This document shows, one piece after another, positions 8,432 through 15,020 of a stretch of DNA of 26,569 bases. Each line of letters opens with the position of its first letter. Position 1 is the stretch's first letter. Made by a program: the position numbers and the translations under genes. The DNA comes from an uncultured Prevotellaceae bacterium (GTDB lineage: Bacteria > Bacteroidota > Bacteroidia > Bacteroidales > Bacteroidaceae): positions 1 through 26,569 of the forward strand of contig CALDLA010000176.1 in assembly GCA_937898415.1 (NCBI GenBank), read 5' to 3'. Under the pieces are notes generated by a model. The model saw only the letters and a list, made by a program, of their open reading frames with translations, searched no databases and had not been told where the DNA came from.

Positions 8432-8487
8432 TTTATTAATAAATAGCACGTTACTTATTAATAATTTGCATGCTATTTATTAATAAA
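8432..8487. repeat. Palindrome array 1: three TTTATTAATAAA-type units at 22-base period
   Basis: TTTATTAATAAA occurs at 8432-8443 and 8476-8487, with CTTATTAATAAT at 8454-8465 between them. Unit starts are exactly 22 bases apart, and the 10-base spacers differ (TAGCACGTTA, TTGCATGCTA). The array is framed by an outer inverted repeat, ATCACGT (8423-8429) and ACGTGAT (8487-8493). It ends 48 bases before the ATG at 8535. The region 8230-8534 otherwise holds only the hairpin at 8260 and a direct repeat copy at 8502. Confidence 0.9.
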
Positions 8488-8501
8488 CGTGATTTCAGCC
8501 T

Positions 8502-8534
8502 GTGTCGCGACAAAAGTCGCTAAAGTCAAATAAT
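8502..8534 (+). repeat. 33-base direct repeat, copy 1
   Basis: This segment matches 9338-9370 with two mismatches. It contains a small hairpin GCGAC-AAAA-GTCGC followed by TAAAGTCAAAT. It lies immediately upstream of the ATG at 8535. Its recurrence in non-coding DNA at 9338 argues against translation starting at the GTG at 8502. Confidence 0.85.
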
Positions 8535-9164
8535 ATGAAACCAGCTATCATTGAAGATGACATATTTGAATTTGAACCATTTGAAGAAGATGGCTCTGTG
8601 CTGATGGCTGCGGAGACCCCATGGAGAGGTATGGCTGACGAGTTGCAGGAGCTACACTATCTGAAAGGTGCCCAGTTTATTAACCAACTGAAACTAATAA
8701 TCTACTATGGAGAGTTCCATCTCGTAGAGGGAGAAACCAACATTTACAGTGCTATTGGCGAACAGAGTGATGACTTCGACAATCTGATCAATGCAGCGCG
8801 CAAGGCAGTAGAGCATGGCTATCGTGTATATATACTGCCTAATCCGAGAAGTTGCCGAACTGCCGATTTCATATTTGAAAAGAAGGGTATCCTCGGACTC
8901 TATGATTTGAAAACCGTCCATGGAAAAGGTTCTGTAGGGACGCAATTGCTTGATTCCATTGGACAAACGAATCGTGTTTTGCTGAATATAACAACAGACT
9001 ATAACACCCGTTTACTGGCATCGGACATAAAAAAGTATTTTGAGACAAATCCTGATGCTGTTGAAGTATTGATATTTAAAGGTCATAAGTTCTTTTCTGT
9101 TGAGCGAACTCTCACTCTCAGTATTCAGTACCATAAAATATTTCGTAAAAGATATGAAAAGTAA
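8535..9164 (+). CDS. Putative nuclease-fold protein resembling CdiA C-terminal tRNase/BECR domains
   Basis: The 209-residue protein has a variable acidic N-terminus (residues 1-80) and a C-terminal domain whose pattern resembles CdiA-CT/BECR toxin nucleases. It has GYRVYILPNP, TADF (D111), YDLKT (D124, K126), GKGS (S133), SIGQTNRVLLNI (N146) and a closing FKGHKFFSV strand. In toxins this fold cleaves tRNA or other RNA. Here there is no secretion signal, delivery domain or adjacent immunity gene, so a cellular or mobile-element role is equally possible. The ATG at 8535 is preferred over an upstream GTG because that stretch is a repeat. It is preceded by palindrome array 1 and faces a converging small RNA. 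The family call is from motif pattern only. Confidence 0.5.
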   Translation: MKPAIIEDDIFEFEPFEEDGSVLMAAETPWRGMADELQELHYLKGAQFINQLKLIIYYGEFHLVEGETNIYSAIGEQSDDFDNLINAARKAVEHGYRVYILPNPRSCRTADFIFEKKGILGLYDLKTVHGKGSVGTQLLDSIGQTNRVLLNITTDYNTRLLASDIKKYFETNPDAVEVLIFKGHKFFSVERTLTLSIQYHKIFRKRYEK

Positions 9165-9184
9165 AAAAGCCACCCGAAGGTGAC
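9163..9184 (-). terminator. UUCG-tetraloop terminator of the small RNA
   Basis: On the minus strand GTCACC-TTCG-GGTGGC is followed by six T residues (9168-9163). The stem has one mismatch. In the plus direction the same stem is followed only by TTTCA, so it would act weakly for the gene ending at 9164. Confidence 0.75.
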
Positions 9185-9254
9185 TTTCAAATGGAGTAGT
9201 GTCGATCAAGGCTTGCTCCCCGCACTCAGCGGCGTAGTCAAAACTAATGTTCTG
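9163..9254 (-). ncRNA. Probable small RNA, about 92 nt, minus strand
   Basis: A complete promoter at 9292-9261 (minus) and a strong terminator at 9184-9163 bound about 90 bases with no convincing reading frame; no ATG follows the predicted start. The transcript contains a local hairpin CCGC-TGAGT-GCGG. Its 3' end abuts the stop codon of the convergent gene at 8535-9164, so antisense contact with that mRNA's 3' end is possible. I do not recognise the RNA family. Confidence 0.5.
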
Positions 9255-9260
9255 ACGCTG

Positions 9261-9292
9261 CAAAGATAGGTATTTTTTCGTTATCTTCCAAA
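9261..9292 (-). promoter_or_regulatory. Consensus promoter of the minus-strand small RNA
   Basis: Minus-strand TTTG (9292-9289), a 20-base spacer and TATCTTTG (9268-9261) match the Bacteroidetes consensus completely. Start is expected near 9254. Confidence 0.75.
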
Positions 9293-9337
9293 TTTTGGAG
9301 CAGCGAAATCAAAAAAAAACTTCATTTTTTGTTTGAT

Positions 9338-9370
9338 GTGTTGCGACAAAAGTCGCTAAAGTCAAATTAT
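9338..9370 (+). repeat. 33-base direct repeat, copy 2
   Basis: This is the second copy of the segment at 8502-8534 (two mismatches), again with GCGAC-AAAA-GTCGC. The two copies bracket the nuclease-like gene and the small RNA, 836 bases apart. Confidence 0.85.
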
Positions 9371-9436
9371 TTATCCAATTATTATCAATTTTCGTCTAAA
9401 AGAGAATTGTTCATTGTCACAGAAGAGACCGTTTTT

Positions 9437-9494
9437 TACGAAGCCTTCCAACACTTTTTGTGAAGCCATGGAAAAAGTGTTGGATGGCTTCGTA
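9437..9494. repeat. Long hairpin: 23-bp arms, 12-base loop
   Basis: 9437-9459 and 9472-9494 are inverted copies with one mismatch, around a loop containing GAAGCCATGG. GAAGCC occurs at 9440 and again at 9462, 22 bases apart, and its complement GGCTTC at 9486. It is not followed by a T tract. The remainder of 9371-9580 shows no gene; this hairpin is its only clear structure. Confidence 0.8.
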
Positions 9495-9580
9495 GCAAGA
9501 AATGCGTAGGCAAGCACATTGGGAACCTATGTTGTGTTTGATTAAAGCCTTATTCTGCACGCAAAAATGACCCTCTAAAT

Positions 9581-9659
9581 TTGGCTCGAGCCAAAACCCT
9601 ATTTAGCTCGAGCCAAAAACCCTTTTAGCTCGAGCCAACTCCCGAATTGGCTCTAAGGG
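9581..9659. repeat. Palindrome array 2: TGGCTCGAGCCA-type units at 22-base period
   Basis: TTGGCTCGAGCCAA is at 9581-9594, and TTAGCTCGAGCCAA at 9603-9616 and 9625-9638. A degenerate fourth unit, TTGGCTCTAAGGGT, begins at 9647. All starts are 22 bases apart. Spacers are CCCT-rich. The array begins 22 bases beyond the stop of the lipoprotein gene, so that transcript could read into it. Confidence 0.9.
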
Positions 9660-9681
9660 TTCGCTGATGGCTTACGATTCT

Positions 9682-10254
9682 TTAAGGACGATAATCTTTC
9701 ACATAATGTAAAAGAGGATCAACGGCCCATGTCAATTCCGAAGGGAATTCCACACGCAGATATATCCAAGTGCGAGGCTTCAGTAAGATGTCTTTCTCAA
9801 AAAACAGTCTATTCTTGCCGCAGTTGCCTGCTAATGTGAACGAGCTGTCAGACATCGACTTTCTAACTGCCGACTGGCTGACAGCCTCGAACTTCTCTCG
9901 CACAGACATATCGTATTTCTCATCATAAGTGCTAACTATCATACTGATGCCTTGATACTCCACATGCAGGTTCCTTCCCCCATTACCAGCAGGCTTCCGT
10001 TCCATAAAAGCAGGATATTCCACCCCATACCCATCTTCATAGTTCTTCCAATAGGCCTTGACAGGAATCTCAAACTGTCTCCGCAACCATTTCGCATCAA
10101 CATACACCTGCTCATGTTTTGACATTACAAGGGTATCCTTGAAAATCGTGTCATGAACAACAACAGTCTTTACATCCTTCCCATTAGATTCGCAACCACA
10201 ATATATGCCCACACTCCAGGCCATAAGTATGACACCAAATAACAATTTCCTCAT
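9682..10254 (-). CDS. Small lipoprotein of unknown function
   Basis: The 190-residue protein begins MRKLLFGVILMAWSVGIYCGCES. This is a basic start, a hydrophobic stretch and a lipobox-like end with cysteine about residue 21, typical of a signal-peptidase II substrate exported to the envelope. The mature part is hydrophilic, with no recognised domain. The ATG at 10254 is chosen over an upstream one at 10305 because it gives a proper signal peptide and leaves a single base after the stop of the preceding gene. It is the last gene of the vWA unit. A link to the island's signalling genes is only positional. Confidence 0.7.
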   Translation of the reverse strand: MRKLLFGVILMAWSVGIYCGCESNGKDVKTVVVHDTIFKDTLVMSKHEQVYVDAKWLRRQFEIPVKAYWKNYEDGYGVEYPAFMERKPAGNGGRNLHVEYQGISMIVSTYDEKYDMSVREKFEAVSQSAVRKSMSDSSFTLAGNCGKNRLFFEKDILLKPRTWIYLRVEFPSELTWAVDPLLHYVKDYRP

Positions 10255-10255
10255 A

Positions 10256-10717
10256 CTAAAACCTTTTCTTCCAATGATACTGATTATTGTTGGTCGGATT
10301 CCCATACCGCTCTTTTCGGATTTGCCACTTCACCCATTGCTGGTCACTCTTCGTTGCATAGTTAAACGCCATTGCAATCTGCTGCTTGTCCTTTCCGGCC
10401 TTATAGCGTTCCCTCATCTCCTTACGAATCAGCGACACGTTCCCACTTTTCTTATCCTTAAACTCGGCTATCAGTTCATCCGTTGGCATGTTCTTGATTC
10501 GTTCTTCCCGCTTTCCAATCTTATCAATGAACATCTGCCTAAAGATCTCCTGCTTCAGTACCTTCTTATCTTTAATCCATTTGCTGGTATACAGAGCCGT
10601 TAGCTCCTGACGTGATAGTCTCACCAGCATATCCACGCACTTCCTTAACTCCTCATCGCTCCATCTCGTGAAGTGGAACTTCCTTGCCTGCTGCAAAATG
10701 TACTCGTAATCTGTCAT
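10256..10717 (-). CDS. Unknown basic, charged protein (153 aa)
   Basis: I do not recognise this family. The protein is lysine/arginine-rich and predicted to be helical and soluble, with no signal peptide. The C-terminal part (NYATKSDQQWVKWQIRKERYGN) could bind nucleic acid or a partner, but no motif supports a specific role. It starts 10 bases after the vWA gene and ends one base before the lipoprotein gene, so it is the middle gene of a three-gene unit. Confidence 0.65.
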   Translation of the reverse strand: MTDYEYILQQARKFHFTRWSDEELRKCVDMLVRLSRQELTALYTSKWIKDKKVLKQEIFRQMFIDKIGKREERIKNMPTDELIAEFKDKKSGNVSLIRKEMRERYKAGKDKQQIAMAFNYATKSDQQWVKWQIRKERYGNPTNNNQYHWKKRF

Positions 10718-10727
10718 GGTAAATCTG

Positions 10728-11414
10728 CTATTCCTTGTTCTTATTCAAATCCCAAACAATATCTGGTTCTTTTTCATCATTGCCGAAATAATCATAGTTC
10801 TTATCCATTACGATACTCTTTCCAAAGCTGGATAACTTATCAAAGAAAGCCTTTTTGCTTCTGCGTTCTGTCGCGAACATACAGGCTGCACCAGTAGGAG
10901 AATAGTTGTAATTCATCCTACTATGTATTCCTAATCTATCTGCTACAGCATCCACGTCTTGGTTCGTTCCGATATATGCAAACACCCATCCTTTTTCTCT
11001 TAGCCTTGATACTATCCGTTTTATGTCAATGCCAGTATAGCGCTGAGATGCGTTTTCCATTCCGTCAGTAATAATAGTGACCAACACCACATCCTCCTGT
11101 TTTACATATTTTTCTAATTCACACAGCGAGTCGCCCATGGCATCAAAAAGAGGGGTACAACTGTCGGGAGAGTAATCATTCCATTTCATATCTCGTGTGA
11201 TGTCAATCGGCGTGTTGTCCATTGCTTTGTGAATCCTTGCGCTGTTGAATGTCACAAGCGTTATGAAATGCTGTTGCTCTGGATGCTCCTTCTGTGCTGT
11301 TCTGATGGTTTGCAGCGTCTCGTTCACCCCGCTGATCGCTTGTTCCTTAATCACCTCCATCGACCCACTCTCATCAAGAATAATCAAATTGAAAACTTTC
11401 TGTGTCATATTCAT
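10728..11414 (-). CDS. von Willebrand A domain protein, TerY-like
   Basis: The 228-residue protein is essentially one vWA domain with an intact metal-ion-dependent adhesion site. It has DESGS at D14-S18, the threonine of CTPLFDAMG at T87, and IITDGMEN at D117. It has no signal peptide, so it is cytoplasmic. Free-standing vWA proteins of this size occur as TerY beside a PP2C phosphatase and a kinase in the TerY-P triad, where they are thought to act as scaffolds. Here a PP2C and three kinases lie immediately upstream on the same strand. It has its own promoter with an inverted-repeat operator. A second ATG two codons in (11408) is an equally good start. Confidence 0.85.
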   Translation of the reverse strand: MNMTQKVFNLIILDESGSMEVIKEQAISGVNETLQTIRTAQKEHPEQQHFITLVTFNSARIHKAMDNTPIDITRDMKWNDYSPDSCTPLFDAMGDSLCELEKYVKQEDVVLVTIITDGMENASQRYTGIDIKRIVSRLREKGWVFAYIGTNQDVDAVADRLGIHSRMNYNYSPTGAACMFATERRSKKAFFDKLSSFGKSIVMDKNYDYFGNDEKEPDIVWDLNKNKE

Positions 11415-11442
11415 TTGTTTTTTTAACTGTTATACATAAAAT

Positions 11443-11481
11443 TTGGTTGCAAAGATAGCCAGTTCTATCATTGCAACCAAA
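11443..11481 (-). promoter_or_regulatory. Promoter of the vWA unit, bracketed by an 11-bp inverted repeat
   Basis: Minus-strand TTTG (11481-11478), a 20-base spacer and TATCTTTG (11457-11450) form a full consensus promoter. A perfect inverted repeat, TTTGGTTGCAA (11443-11453) and TTGCAACCAAA (11471-11481), overlaps both boxes. Protein bound to it would compete with RNA polymerase. Confidence 0.75.
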
Positions 11482-11491
11482 CGATATCGCC

Positions 11492-11506
11492 TCACAAGGC
11501 TTGTGA
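11492..11506. promoter_or_regulatory. Shared palindromic operator, copy 1 (TCACAAGGCTTGTGA)
   Basis: This 15-base palindrome with an odd centre is centred 42 bases upstream of the first base of the vWA unit's -7 element. An identical copy is at 22793-22807, also 42 bases from a -7 element. It lies just before the stop of the preceding island gene. Confidence 0.7.
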
Positions 11507-11516
11507 AATTGCGATT

Positions 11517-12776
11517 TTATTCCCAGACCACAAGGTCGCGAGGCAAGGCGATTCTCTTGGCCTCGCCACTTTTACCTATTATTATATATTGGTCCAGTAA
11601 TGAAGCATCAATCTCTGCTTGGAAAATTGCTCTAATACGAGAACACTTCTCGTTGATAGAGTTGAGCAGGGGGTTGGTAACATCCTCAATACTACGAATA
11701 GATCTTTCCGTTAGTCCAAAAGGTTTTATCTTCTGATAGATGTCTGCAAGTTCTTTCCTGTAATCAGGCAGGCACTTGAATGCAATACCCTCAGGATGAT
11801 TCAAATATAGCAAATACACAGCTTTGACAATTGGTTCCATCTTGATTTCCTTGTTATAGTCAGAAAGCATGATTGTACAATCCTTCTTGATAGTCAGTTT
11901 GCTAAGAACAATTTGGTTCTTTAGCTTTTCCTCTCGGAAGCCCAAACGTTTGATGGTCTTTTCGCACCGTTTGCCCTCATAGTATTTATCCAACACGTCA
12001 TGGAAGATGTCGTTTGGTGATACAAGATCAAACAATGTCATACAAGACTGCACTTTCAGTACATCTGGAAAGCCAAGGATGTTATATGCTGATGGATTAT
12101 TGCATTTCAACAATTCTTTTGTAATATCCCTCAATCGTTTTCCTAATACTGGATGTTCCAAATATGCCTTCGTTTCATCTGTACTGCTTATGCCATAGAA
12201 CTCAGAGTTTTGACTATGTCCCAATCCTTTAATCTGTGGAAACACATACCATATCCAATGCCCCTGTTTATGACCTTCTTTTATTTCACTCAAAGCTTCT
12301 GAATAAGTAGCCCATCCAGAATCCTGTGCTTTTATGAAACGCTCCAAGTCGTAATCGACCTCTCCACCATTCAGGGCATCAACAAAACTCTTAGGCAAGC
12401 TGACATTCTTCAGTTCTAATGCACCTTTGAAGAACTGAGCCATTTCATCATCATGATAGCCAGCAATGCCACAACCAACACGAGTAACTAAGAAGAACAA
12501 CTCCTGATGTTCTTTTGCAAGGGCAATGAATCTCTCCACAGCAGTTTTAACTTCAGCATCTTTGCGGACATTTTTGCCAAAGTCAACAGGAATAGCATAA
12601 CTCTGACCTTGCAAACCTTCAGATTGTCCCCACACAGCACCAAACTTCTTACGGGCAGTACCAGAAGCGCCACCAGTATGATACCCCAATGCATTACTAC
12701 CAAACACGAAAATCTGTCCTGCCAATAGTCTGTCTATATAATCAGGGGTATAACCTAAATACTCTTTCTCTTCCAT
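11517..12776 (-). CDS. Macro-like domain fused to DUF1810, with an unknown C-terminal domain
   Basis: The 419-residue protein has three parts. Residues 20-130 carry IFVFGSNALGYHTGGAS, YGQ-like WGQSEGLQG and SYAIPV, the pattern of a phage-associated macro-like family. Residues 142-280 match DUF1810: DLERFIKAQ, EGHKQGHWIWYVFPQIKGLGHS, YLEHPVLGKRL, CMTLFDLV. Residues about 310-419 (YLLYLNHPEGIAFK, EKCSRIRAIF) are unrecognised. Macro folds bind or hydrolyse ADP-ribose, and DUF1810 is known from NAD/ADP-ribose-related neighbourhoods. Beside a DarT-like gene it may therefore reverse or sense ADP-ribosylation, as DarG does for DarT; this is inference. It starts four bases after the PP2C gene. Confidence 0.7.
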   Translation of the reverse strand: MEEKEYLGYTPDYIDRLLAGQIFVFGSNALGYHTGGASGTARKKFGAVWGQSEGLQGQSYAIPVDFGKNVRKDAEVKTAVERFIALAKEHQELFFLVTRVGCGIAGYHDDEMAQFFKGALELKNVSLPKSFVDALNGGEVDYDLERFIKAQDSGWATYSEALSEIKEGHKQGHWIWYVFPQIKGLGHSQNSEFYGISSTDETKAYLEHPVLGKRLRDITKELLKCNNPSAYNILGFPDVLKVQSCMTLFDLVSPNDIFHDVLDKYYEGKRCEKTIKRLGFREEKLKNQIVLSKLTIKKDCTIMLSDYNKEIKMEPIVKAVYLLYLNHPEGIAFKCLPDYRKELADIYQKIKPFGLTERSIRSIEDVTNPLLNSINEKCSRIRAIFQAEIDASLLDQYIIIGKSGEAKRIALPRDLVVWE

Positions 12777-12780
12777 ATCA

Positions 12781-13563
12781 TTACATGATTACAAGTGAAT
12801 AATCGTCGTGTCCTATTAACCCTTTTTTCTTCAAACCCTTAATATGGCTTTTAAAAATTGGTTTGGTAAAACAGTTGTGTATTATCCTTATGACATCCAT
12901 TTCGAAGTCTACAGACTCCAAAGCCATTGCTGTCTTAATGGAATTACTATTCTTCGTCTGGGCATTAATGGCCTCTTCAAGTTCATCTGCATATTTCTCC
13001 TTATTGGCCACCTTATACATCATTAATATATAATGGGCAAAAGTATCACTGGCAGCAAAGACAAAACAATCACTATCTATTTTGAACTGTCCCCTTTTGA
13101 AGCCCCCTACATTCAGGGGATCCTTGCAGTTAATTAGATAAGGTGGATTGTTGAAGTCTACAAGTCGTGTGAATGAATGCTGTAACTTCCCTGTTTTCTT
13201 ATTGTAACAGAAAGCAACACTATCGCCATAGCTAATCCACATTCCATTCTTCCATGCAGCAACCAATGTGGCAAACGAGCCTTCATCATAGAATTTGTTT
13301 AAGAACAGTCCACCAATCTTTTTGGCTTCTTTCTCACAATCGTTATAGAATGGTTCCCATATCTCATCAATCCACTTATCGAACACCTTATAGTTCTTGA
13401 TTGGCTTATCTGGCAGATGATTCACCAAATATTGGGACCAACGTTCTGCAAACACACCGCCACCACCAGCCCCATCAGACACTGCAATCACATTCTCCTT
13501 GGCGATGGCAGCATCTTCATTGATTATTCCTTCTTCAAACTTTGCTATTGATATTGCTCTCAT
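12781..13563 (-). CDS. PP2C-type Ser/Thr protein phosphatase
   Basis: The 260-residue protein keeps the PP2C metal-binding motifs in order: INEDA (D17), VSDGAGGGG (D30-G31), SFATLVAAW, YGDS, AASD and the terminal GHDDYSLVIM (D253-D254). It is cytoplasmic with no extra domain. Its ATG overlaps the stop of the DarT-vWA gene as ATGA, indicating translational coupling. It is the natural antagonist of the three kinases in the operon and the phosphatase member of a TerY-P-like triad. The likely substrate (kinase, vWA protein or LRR tail) cannot be read from the sequence. Confidence 0.9.
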   Translation of the reverse strand: MRAISIAKFEEGIINEDAAIAKENVIAVSDGAGGGGVFAERWSQYLVNHLPDKPIKNYKVFDKWIDEIWEPFYNDCEKEAKKIGGLFLNKFYDEGSFATLVAAWKNGMWISYGDSVAFCYNKKTGKLQHSFTRLVDFNNPPYLINCKDPLNVGGFKRGQFKIDSDCFVFAASDTFAHYILMMYKVANKEKYADELEEAINAQTKNSNSIKTAMALESVDFEMDVIRIIHNCFTKPIFKSHIKGLKKKGLIGHDDYSLVIM

Positions 13564-15020
13564 TTCTGACTAATATTTGTTGGGGTTCCAATATCCATCA
13601 ATTGAATTAGAGTTGACATATCCGTGTTCGTTGCCATAGCTACGTGTCTTAAGTTTTCTGCATCTCCGCGCAAATCACCAATGGGCTGATTATATCTCGA
13701 TGGAAGTAAACTCGACATATCGTAAAGCCACTCAGAATACTTGTCTTCTTTCAATTCGATCTTGCTAATGGGGAAAAGTATCTGTTCGTGATTGTCTGGA
13801 GTGACATGAATATTCCACAAAAGCACGTTTCCGTCATTTGTAAACAATGCCTTCAGTTCGTTGGCCAGCTGCGTATTCACCTCTCTTGGGTTAGCAATTC
13901 CATTAAAGGCACCATCGGTTATATTGATAATCGTTGGAGGGTAGCAGTCCTTTTCATGATGTTCTTTCATCCATCTATCCAACAACCCTTTCGCTAAGTT
14001 AAATGCCTTATCTGCACGGGTATATTTTCCAGCAGCTATAGGTTCTAACCACTGGACTTTCTCAATTTCTTTCAATTCAACCCCCTTTCGAGTTCGTTTT
14101 TCTTCTTTAACAATTATCTTCTTATATGGATTGTTCTTCAATTCTTCTGGCGAAACAAAATCACGCCCAGCCAATGTCCCATTCCAACCAAAACTTGCAT
14201 CATCGCCATAACCAATGACAGCAATATCATAATAATGCCTTACCTCGCTTGTTTTAATACACCTTAGCACAAGTTCATTAATCTGATTATTAACTATTCT
14301 TGCTACAGCATCAGCCAAAGAAATATACTCGCCCCTAAAATTGATCTTCCGACTCATAGAGATAGATTGGTCAACCATAAAGATAAAGGCCGTAGGAGTA
14401 TTCCTGGTAATCTGAGCCGTATATGGATTCTTGATTTGTAGAGCCTTTGGCTTAGACGGGATAGGAATGCCAAAGTTCCCAATATTCTTGATATACTCCA
14501 ACGGAATGAAGTTCTTTACCAACACCTCCGCCTGATAGTATGGCTGTTCCTCCTCGGGCAGATCAAAATGGGTACGAACCTTTACCGACTGGAAATGAAT
14601 CTGTTTGAAGTTCGAAAGTGTCGGACCAATAATCGGTTTGATGGTATGTTTTGCAGCATTCAAATTAGCATACAGAGTCTCATTCCAATAAATCACCTCT
14701 GGGTCTATTTCCAATATCACAGGATTAGATATTCTACCGTCTTTCATGGCTACATACATCATTGGATGTTGTGTCGTGAAACTCACTCGCACGTAGTCCT
14801 CAAGATTCCGTCCACTATCCAATTGCCTCGAAACCGGACTGCCACCTGGCTTGTTAATCTTAATGCCCTTGCGCTCACAATCCATCCAAGAATACAACCC
14901 GCCATTCTTGATGATTGACTCCAAATTATCTCTATCCGTAAAGTGATATAGCTTTACAATCTTATGCTCATCGAGCACAGCCTTAAACTCCAGCCAATTA
15001 CTTTTCTTCTCCATATTCAT
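13560..15020 (-). CDS. DarT-like ADP-ribosyltransferase fused to a vWA domain
   Basis: The 486-residue protein has two domains. Residues 20-180 follow the DarT/DUF4433 pattern: LYHFTDRDNLESIIKNGGLYS (H26, N32, G40), a central arginine (R65), DYVRVSFTTQHPMMYVAMKDG, and QAEVLVKNFIPLEYI with E165 at the catalytic glutamate position. Residues 210-440 form a vWA domain with MIDAS motif D217-Q-S219-I-S221, a threonine in YTRADKAF, and ITDG. DarT enzymes use NAD+ to ADP-ribosylate DNA bases. The vWA fusion would tie this activity to a protein scaffold. The gene overlaps its upstream NADAR-like neighbour by 23 bases and its downstream PP2C gene by four. A start two codons later (15014) is possible. 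DNA versus protein as target is not decided by the sequence. Confidence 0.75.
   Translation of the reverse strand: MNMEKKSNWLEFKAVLDEHKIVKLYHFTDRDNLESIIKNGGLYSWMDCERKGIKINKPGGSPVSRQLDSGRNLEDYVRVSFTTQHPMMYVAMKDGRISNPVILEIDPEVIYWNETLYANLNAAKHTIKPIIGPTLSNFKQIHFQSVKVRTHFDLPEEEQPYYQAEVLVKNFIPLEYIKNIGNFGIPIPSKPKALQIKNPYTAQITRNTPTAFIFMVDQSISMSRKINFRGEYISLADAVARIVNNQINELVLRCIKTSEVRHYYDIAVIGYGDDASFGWNGTLAGRDFVSPEELKNNPYKKIIVKEEKRTRKGVELKEIEKVQWLEPIAAGKYTRADKAFNLAKGLLDRWMKEHHEKDCYPPTIINITDGAFNGIANPREVNTQLANELKALFTNDGNVLLWNIHVTPDNHEQILFPISKIELKEDKYSEWLYDMSSLLPSRYNQPIGDLRGDAENLRHVAMATNTDMSTLIQLMDIGTPTNISQK

Noticed and set aside
8432..8487. Palindrome arrays as CRISPR arrays
   Set aside because: Units are 12-base palindromes with 10-base spacers, only three copies each, and no cas genes are present; spacers are too short.
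9012..9263. 83-codon minus-strand frame overlapping the nuclease-like gene
   Set aside because: Its TTG start lies within the -7 box of the small-RNA promoter and it runs through the terminator, so it cannot be translated from that transcript as a whole.
10673..10897. Plus-strand frames within the minus-strand island
   Set aside because: They are short, overlap well-supported minus-strand genes and have cysteine/serine-rich translations typical of antisense frames.
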